Shown here: piece by piece, positions 57,966-64,000 of the stretch
Position numbering within the stretch: the first letter of the stretch is position 1
How the letters are laid out: each line of letters starts with the position of its first letter
Assembly (NCBI RefSeq): GCF_949628215.1
Contig: NC_134280.1
Location: 1,188,501 to 1,252,500, forward strand
Direction of reading: 5' to 3'
Length of the DNA stretch: 64,000 bases
Origin: Phalacrocorax aristotelis
Lineage: Eukaryota; Chordata; Aves; Suliformes; Phalacrocoracidae
Position numbers and translations under genes: made by a program
The notes under the pieces: generated by a model
Told to the model about the DNA's origin: nothing
Databases searched by the model: none
The model's input: the letters and a program-made list of their open reading frames with translations, nothing else

Positions 57966-58965
57966 GTGCTGTGAACCTTTAAGGGGTTTCAGGGCAGGGA
58001 GTCAGGCGGCAACTTCCTCCGTGAGGTGTGGCGGGACTTCAAACAATGGCAAACCGGAGGTATTTGGTTAAAAATGAATGTCTGTGATGGGAAGGTCCTC
58101 AAGCACTGAAATGTCTTATCGTCGTTAGTAAGTCAAAGGTTAATACACCAACAAAACCACAGCAAAGCTAAAATACAGCATGGAAACATCAAAATCCTCT
58201 TCTCTGTTTTGTAGCGTTTTGATGAGAATGCTCATACAGAGTAGGTTCCAACTTTTTAAAATGTACATTGTTTGTGGCTGCGTACTGCTAATGGGAGGGA
58301 CAGCACTCTCTTTTGCCTTCAAGACTTTCAAGAATGGTGCAACCGATTGCAGTTGCAGAGAAATTGTCCATGAGGCATGTTTTCCCCGTGTGCTTTCCCT
58401 ATAGTTAACTACTAAACCTTTACAGAATTCTCCAGTGAGTTCTCCAAAGTTCCTAGCATGGATGGATAAAACCAAGGCGTGTGGCTTATGCTGCTGAGTT
58501 TAGTTTTTAGTCCGTAATTACGGTTTTCCTATCGCTGTAGCGACCAGGCCCTTCTTTCTTGAGTCTTCTCCGTTCAAAGGTGAGATTGTGGGGAAGGGGG
58601 AGATGGTGTGGCTTCATGCAGCGCCCTGGTTAGCGTTGTGTAGCCCAAGGGGCTCTTTGGGCAGCCGAGGGCTCAGCAGCAGGAGGTGTCTGCCTATTCT
58701 CAACTCATTCTCCAAGCCCAGCGTGCAGCAGTGAGATAAGGCACAGTTGTCACCTTGCTTCCCTTTACTTTTATGTTTCAAATAACTCTCAGCAAAAAAA
58801 AGAGGATGATTGTGGGTTTTGGAACTACCCAAAAGAGCAGAGCTCAGGCCTCGTGGATATGGAAGTGGGGGATGAGACAGAAGTCATGTTGCTGTGGGTT
58901 CCAGCCCAGCACTGGCTTCATGGATGTGGTAGAGGAAAACTTATGGCAGGAAGTATGTGGAAACA
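57966..58965. other. Unique non-coding DNA, no gene seen
   Basis: Mixed sequence left of the CR1 tail. The open frame 58853-59149 starts here, but only its part after 58966 is CR1-like. No other element is recognised. Confidence 0.45.
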
Positions 58966-59230
58966 CACTAGGATGAGAGGAAATAGTCTCAGGCTGCGCC
59001 AGGGAAAGTTTAGGTTGGACATTAGGAAAAACTTCTTCACCAAAAGGGCTGTCAAATGTTGTCACAGGCTGCCCAGGGAGGTGGTGGAGTCTCCATCCCT
59101 GGAGGTATTTAAAAGAAGGGCAGACGTGGTGCTTGAGGATATGGTTTAGTGGTGGCCTTGGCAGTGACAGGTTAGTGGTTGGACTCGATCTTAAGGGTCT
59201 TTTCCAGCCTTAACGATTCTATGATTCTAT
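58966..59230 (+). mobile_element. CR1 LINE 3' end
   Basis: The frame on the plus strand encodes GKFRLDIRKNFFTKRAVK and then LPREVVESPSLEVFKRR, the standard CR1 ORF2 C-terminus. It is followed by the CR1 3' UTR (GGTTGGACTCGATCTTAAGG...) and finishes with ATTCTATGATTCTAT at 59216-59230, the avian CR1 octamer repeat. The element is strongly 5'-truncated. Both this copy and the one at 43 kb keep the C-terminal motif, so they are younger than the fragment at 25 kb. Confidence 0.95.
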
Positions 59231-60559
59231 TATATGGTATTGGAGTAGATTCGCGGGATCCCTCAGTAATAATCAACAAGCAAAATTTATCTCGTCTATT
59301 TAAAAAAAAAAAGCCTTGTATTCCAACTTGAAGTTGATTTTTTTTTTTTTTTAAAAGACAAACAAATTTTCATCTTTCATCCCAAATCTAAATTTCACTA
59401 ACGTCTGACTCATTTAAATGACATGAGCCACTAAGTAATTCACACTTACTCTCAAGCCCCTGAATGCGGTGTGTCGCTGTAGGGGCGTGTGGCGGTTCCT
59501 GGGTTCACGTGCCCTTGTGGCTGCACCCAGGGGACTTTCTCTCTGCAGAAGACTGTGGTTGCAGTGTCTCCCGTGGGTGCCCACTGTGGGCACCCAGCCT
59601 GCCCCAGCGGGGGGTCTCGGGCACGGGCCTCCCTTTGCATGGCCAATTTCACCCCTAACGTAGTGCATGTGGCTCTTAAAATACGGGAGTGATGAAGTGT
59701 GGAGGCAATCGTCTGGTCGCTGCCGCTCTGTTTGCAGAGTTCCCTTCCCTTCCCTTACCTGGCAGTGTCCTTTAAACTTCAGCTTTCCATTAGTTTGAGA
59801 GAGAAGTACTGAGATTGACAGTGGAGGCACCCAGCACTGCCGCGCTCGGCAGCGGGGCGAGCAGCCTCAGGGTACCGGCAGCTGACACCCCCCAGGCAAT
59901 CTGCAGTGATACCACTGTGATCTGAAGCAGCGACTCTGGATGTGTAGTGCTGAGCAGATTTGCTGGGGTTTTATTTGCCTTTTTTTTTGTATACAAATTG
60001 GAGACATTATTTTGCTATGACATTTAAATAACAATGATAAAAAGTAGGCTGTAACTCCTCAGGAGTATGTTCTTCTCTTGGTGTCTGCATGTAGCTCCCA
60101 CTGGTATTGGCGGGAGTTTTGCAGATGTATCTGAGGAAGAAAAAACCTTTAGCATTGCATAACCAACCTGAATTTCTCTTGAGATTATCGGATACTGAAG
60201 CAGTTGGTTGAGATTGCTGTATTTGAGAAGTTATTTGTTTTACCTGCATATCAAACTCCAACTTATATTTTTATTTCAACAGCATATTGCACATCCTGCT
60301 TCTGGGGGAAAAAACCTCACACACATTCAAGTTAAATTATATTTCACACTGTGCCTAAATACATTTACTGAAATGAGATTCAAACAATTAAATATGTCTT
60401 CTATGATTTTCTCTCTGTTAGTCCAGTAGCCTAATAATTATCTCAACTGTTTTAATATGACTTGCACCGTGTTGTCAATCTATTTAGTTGGAATTAGTTT
60501 TCTATTTCTTTTTGTAAGTGTTGCCTGTTTACTTAACAATATTTGGCTTTGCCTAATGA
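59231..60559. other. Unique DNA with a strong short hairpin
   Basis: AT-rich flanks with an A run at about 59302-59311 and a T run at about 59338-59352. A GC-richer patch at 59470-59640 holds a perfect 10-bp stem hairpin (59574-59596). A TTCCC-rich stretch lies near 59745-59757. No gene is recognised. Confidence 0.45.
59574..59596. other. Perfect 10-bp-stem hairpin
   Basis: TGGGTGCCCA (59574-59583), loop CTG, and TGGGCACCCA (59587-59596) are exact complements. The stem is too short for a microRNA precursor, and no T run follows it. Confidence 0.9.
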
Positions 60560-60700
60560 TATGTACAGAAGACAGGGCTAAGTGGAACATCAGCTGTTTA
60601 CATCAGCTCCAACAATTAATGCATGTTAATTTTTAATTACAGTGATTGTACTAGAGGCAGAATGTATGTTTTTTCACAGAACAGATGTACTAGTCAGCTT
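60560..60700. other. Candidate conserved element (E-box, FOX, homeodomain words)
   Basis: ACATCAGCT is repeated at 60587-60595 and 60600-60608. Between them lie CAGCTG (60591-60596) and TGTTTAC (60595-60601), an E-box overlapping a forkhead site. AATTAATGCATGTTAATTTTTAATTAC follows near 60614-60640. Motifs are seen; function is inferred. Confidence 0.3.
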
Positions 60701-62399
60701 TGCTGGTGAACATGCATATCGATTAGATGTTGATGCTGCCAGCGTTTTAGAAGGTGTCAGCTCCTAATGTACTTGCAGATGTATGGATCGCAGTCCCGAG
60801 ACAGACAGTTATGCGCACGAGCTAACCGCATACATCATTTTCTGCGGGGGAGATTTTGTTACAGCAGCGCCCAGGTTGCTGCGGTAGGCCCTGGGAAGTT
60901 AGAGAAGTCCGGGGCTGATTGCCGGTAGGGTCTTAATCCACTTTAAAGCTTTTTTGCATTTAATGGGTTTGTTTTCCAGGTAGGCTGAAAGCCGTACCAA
61001 TCCCGGCATTTTTTGTCAACGCTGTTGACTGTTACGTGGCCTGCAGAGCCACCCCCTCTGCCCTGACAGGCATAAGGTGTGTATTTTGCTGGTGGTTTAT
61101 CAGAAACCTTCAGTGAGCAGCAGTGGACTGCTGGGAGCTGATGGGGTTCCTGGCGGTGAAGCCTCTGCCCATAGAAACAGCAAAGCAAAGCCTATGCTTG
61201 TCTTTGACACAAGCGCAGCAAAAGCATTTGACACGACCATGCTGGAAGGTGCCGTGGCAAAAGCTACGGGCCGTGGGCTCACGTTAGCTGTTGCAGCTGC
61301 GATGGTGCGTGGCAGCCCAAGGGCAGCTGTTGGGGCAAGCCGTCGGAGAGCGGCTGGGGAGGCTCGCTGCCCCAGAGAAGTGGGGCTGAGCGCTGCCCGT
61401 GTTCTCTGCCTGCACAGCCAGAAATGCTCAGAGAGTTTTCTGCAGGTCTCTGAGCTCAAGGACCTGGTGAGCAAAGCCTGGGAGGGATGTTTCCAGCAAC
61501 GGCAGACAGGTCTGCCCTTGGGCTGGTCTCCTTCTCCCCTGTCAAAGTCCAACTCTGAATGTTGGAGCTGGGCCCTTTAAATTAAAAAACCTCAAGAGTC
61601 CCTGTGTTTTAATATGGTAAATTTACTTTAGACTTTGTTTTCACCTAGTTTCTGTTGGTGGGTGATTTTTTAGCTTCGCCTTCCCGAGACTTCATTCTAA
61701 AAAGGGGAAGAAACCTGAAAAGTCTGCCAGACTGATGAGTGAACATTTGGCAATGCAGGCTACGCCTGAAAAACAGACATGAAAAAGGGCATATGAGGCA
61801 ATACCAGCAGCACTAGTTGCTCCTTTTTCAGTGTTATACCTGGTGACCTCCTTGTCCAAGGCTGGAACTTGCTACCGCTGATGATGGAGCCTGCGTTCAG
61901 CGTTCGCGCTGGGTCATCTCTGGCCACCGTGCTGCGTGCGGGGCTGTGTGGCTCTGCCCGGCCGAGCTTCTGCGTCGTGACCCACATGGAGCTGCTGGGC
62001 AGGTCAGAGGCTGCTGTGCTGTTGATGTGCCCTCTCTTCCTCAGACCTCCAGGGTGCAGTCAGATGGTTTTACTGGTGCTGGGGCAAGGTTGAGGCTTGC
62101 CCCTTACCTTGTTGGCTGAGATAAGGTGTTGGTATTGTTGTTAGGTCAAAGGAAGTGTTGGAGCTGCTTTTGAAGAGCATTGCCCGGTTTTTGTTACCGG
62201 GCTCACTATCCAGGGGTTTCAAATAACCTGTGGGTGGTGGGGCAGTGGTGGCAGCCCCGACGAGGGTGCTTTTCCCACCTGGTAAGAATGCCAAAGCTGT
62301 CCGCCTGAGATGTGGACCATGACCATGCCTTCCATGGCAAATTTGCAATCCTTTTCCATTTGATGAAATGGACACCTCTTTATTTTCACCTACAAAAGT
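60701..62399. other. Unique DNA with GC-richer patches
   Basis: GC-richer patches lie at 60840-60930, 61200-61410 and 61880-62000. The long plus frame 61077-61580 contains LVFDTSAAKAFDTT. It faintly recalls the LSAAFDT motif of LINE reverse transcriptases, but surrounding residues do not match, so I do not call an element. No gene is recognised. Confidence 0.4.
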
Positions 62400-63401
62400 T
62401 CACAGTCTAGACTCCAGAGTTGCAAAATGCTCCAATACAACCCATAAAAGAGCATTCAAGATTGAGCTGAAGTTATTTTGATGGTGAAGTTAGTGTAACC
62501 ACAGCAGTGAAACCATTGCACTAAGGAGCAGGTTTCATCTCCAAGACCTACAACCTGCAATTCAAGCTGTAGAAAATTGTAAATTCTTTATTAGCGTGGA
62601 ACATCTTGTGAATAGCCAGTTGTCATTAAACCCCAAGATACCAAGGCAAATTTGTATTAAGACCAATTTTTTCCTTTTTTTAAATTGCCCTTAACCTTGT
62701 ATGTGTCCTCGCTATGCAAATGTTATGATAAGCACAGTAGGGTGACCAGGACCCTGTTAGACTGTCAGCTTTATGTCCTCACTAGCACTAGCAGGCAGTA
62801 TTATTCTTTCTTGTATCAGGTTGGTTTCATGTTCAGCCCTTTTGAAGTTCTCATCAGGCAAACACTTATAAAAAAAATAGATACAAAATTATCAGAAAAA
62901 AAACTTCGAAACAGAAAACTGGTGTAATTCCAGGGGACTGTAGAGAACTAAGTAACCGTATTAAAACATGTCTCTCCTAATTGGTACCAATCTCATTTAC
63001 ATCATAAGTATGAGACCAGGGTTGCCAGATTGAATGCAATAATGGTCCTGTTTCACAAGATATTCACCCTGACGTGCACTCCTGCATCTGTTAGGTATCT
63101 AAGTAGTTATTAAAGAATTTAAGAATTACAAATATTGCAGGTAGCAGACTTTTCATGCATAAACTACAATATTCATAGCATACCAGCAAAGCCACCTAAT
63201 GAGTAGTAAAAATGAATCATAGCCCTCTCACAAGACGTATTATGTGCAAGTATTATAATGGCTGTGAAGAGAACCTTGCTAGTTCTGTTATATCTCATGG
63301 GCCTCACATACAAGTGACAGTGAAAGCAGTTATTGGAAAAAAGGAGAAAAACAGAAATACATTGATGTAATATTTCCTCTTTTCTGTCACTGGAAATTAC
63401 T
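62400..63401. other. AT-rich unique DNA, no gene seen
   Basis: This is low-CpG AT-rich sequence without open frames of note. The texture is compatible with conserved non-coding DNA (for example 63110-63200). No repeat is recognised. Confidence 0.4.
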
Positions 63402-63476
63402 GTAACAGTGAAGTCTTGGTCCTGTGGAAATCAATGGGAGTTCTGCTGTTTACTTCAGTGGGACTAAAATTTCTAG
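63402..63476 (+). repeat. Ancient amniote interspersed-repeat remnant
   Basis: AATCAATGGGAGTTCTGC (63429-63446) followed by TTACTTCAGTGGGACTAAAATT matches a motif very common in turtle and crocodilian genomes and present as relics in birds ('CAATGGGAGTTTTGCCATTGACTTCAGTGGGAGCAGGATT'-like). The parent family (MIR- or CR1-related) is not assignable from this piece. Confidence 0.5.
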
Positions 63477-64000
63477 ACATCATGATGATCATAAATGTTT
63501 GAATGCTGCATGAAATTAAATAGACAAAATGAGAACCAACAGCCTCCTGTAGGTAGTTTGGTGGCCTCGGTGCACGGGCGAGTTGAGGAAATGCCAGATA
63601 CAGGTAACAGGGAGAACATTACCAAGGACGTGCTAATTCTTCTCAACTAGTCATAACTATTAGGTTACAAATAACTCAAAATGACACATTATGTCAATAA
63701 ATGGCCAATGAATGGGAAATATGATCTAGAATGCTGGTTTTGAGTAGTTGAATAAATAGTGATTTTAGAATAGGACTGAGCTTGTATGTGGCAAACTTCA
63801 TAGAAACTCTTATTAAAATAAGTCCTTGGAATATATTTCTGTGGTAAATCAACCTAGCCTGCAGACCGAAAAAGGAAGTGAGGTTTTAAGCCAAACTTTC
63901 ACTTGTAGCATCGAGTTTTGAACCCTTGCATTTTGAGCACTCGACTTCAAAGGTCAATAATTACCACTCATATGATGTTGAAATTTCCTTCCAAAATAAA
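63477..64000. other. AT-rich unique DNA, no gene seen
   Basis: Ordinary low-CpG sequence to the end of the window. TCAAAGGTCAATAATTACC at 63947-63965 contains an AGGTCA nuclear-receptor half-site beside a TAATTA-like word. No gene is seen. Confidence 0.4.

Noticed and set aside
61077..61580. Frame with LVFDTSAAKAFDTT resembling the LSAAFDT motif of LINE reverse transcriptases
   Set aside because: Only a few residues match, spacing is wrong, and neighbouring motifs are absent.
1..64000. CRISPR arrays, operons, ribosome-binding sites and bacterial terminators
   Set aside because: The sequence is vertebrate nuclear DNA; no regularly spaced direct repeats or bacterial gene organisation are present.

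Overview
This window looks like non-coding nuclear DNA from a bird, probably a neoavian. The case rests on its repeats. There are three CR1 LINE fragments of avian type, one ending in the avian CR1 3' octamer run (ATTCTATGATTCTAT). There is one much older CR1/L3-like piece. There is also one solo LTR of a family I recognise from many neoavian genomes (starting TGTCGTGGTTTAACC and ending CA). Repeat density is otherwise very low, also as in birds. I cannot name the species, chromosome or flanking genes.

I find no protein-coding exon, tRNA, rRNA or known small RNA that I would defend. The only frames with recognisable protein similarity are decayed CR1 reverse-transcriptase C-termini: 5017-5361 on the minus strand, 43047-43298 on the minus strand, 58853-59149 on the plus strand, and a remnant at 25012-25221 on the minus strand. 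The longest uninterrupted frame (34487-35368, plus) begins at TTG, lies partly in a GC-rich patch and has no recognisable domain. Other open frames fall mostly in GC-rich patches, where stop codons are rare by composition.

Layout. 1-4.8 kb is mostly AT-rich unique DNA with one GC-rich patch. 4.8-6.4 kb is a minus-strand CR1. 6.4-11.3 kb is unique DNA with a GC-rich patch and an ancient SINE/LINE tail near 8.1 kb. 11.35-11.94 kb is a solo LTR. 12-21 kb alternates GC-rich islets with AT-rich stretches that look like conserved non-coding elements. 21.2-21.6 kb is a strong CpG island. 21.6-34.4 kb is mostly AT-rich with a few GC-rich islets and an old CR1 at 25.0 kb. 34.4-43 kb alternates GC islets with homeodomain-site-rich AT blocks and ends in a CR1 tail. 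43.3-57 kb continues that pattern. 57.0-57.4 kb is a second strong CpG island. 59.0-59.2 kb is a plus-strand CR1 tail. 59.2-64 kb is AT-rich unique DNA with another ancient repeat remnant.

Taken together, this resembles a gene desert or a large intron. It has little repeat invasion, many AT-rich blocks dense in TAATTA, POU, SOX and FOX-like words, and isolated CpG islands. Such deserts usually carry long-range enhancers of a developmental regulator. That reading is inference: conservation cannot be measured from one sequence, and no target gene is visible. I did not find a discrete new biological system. The most testable oddities are the two orphan CpG islands, several perfect palindromes in homeodomain, SOX and FOX-like sequence, and a CR1 tail joined to unfamiliar sequence.
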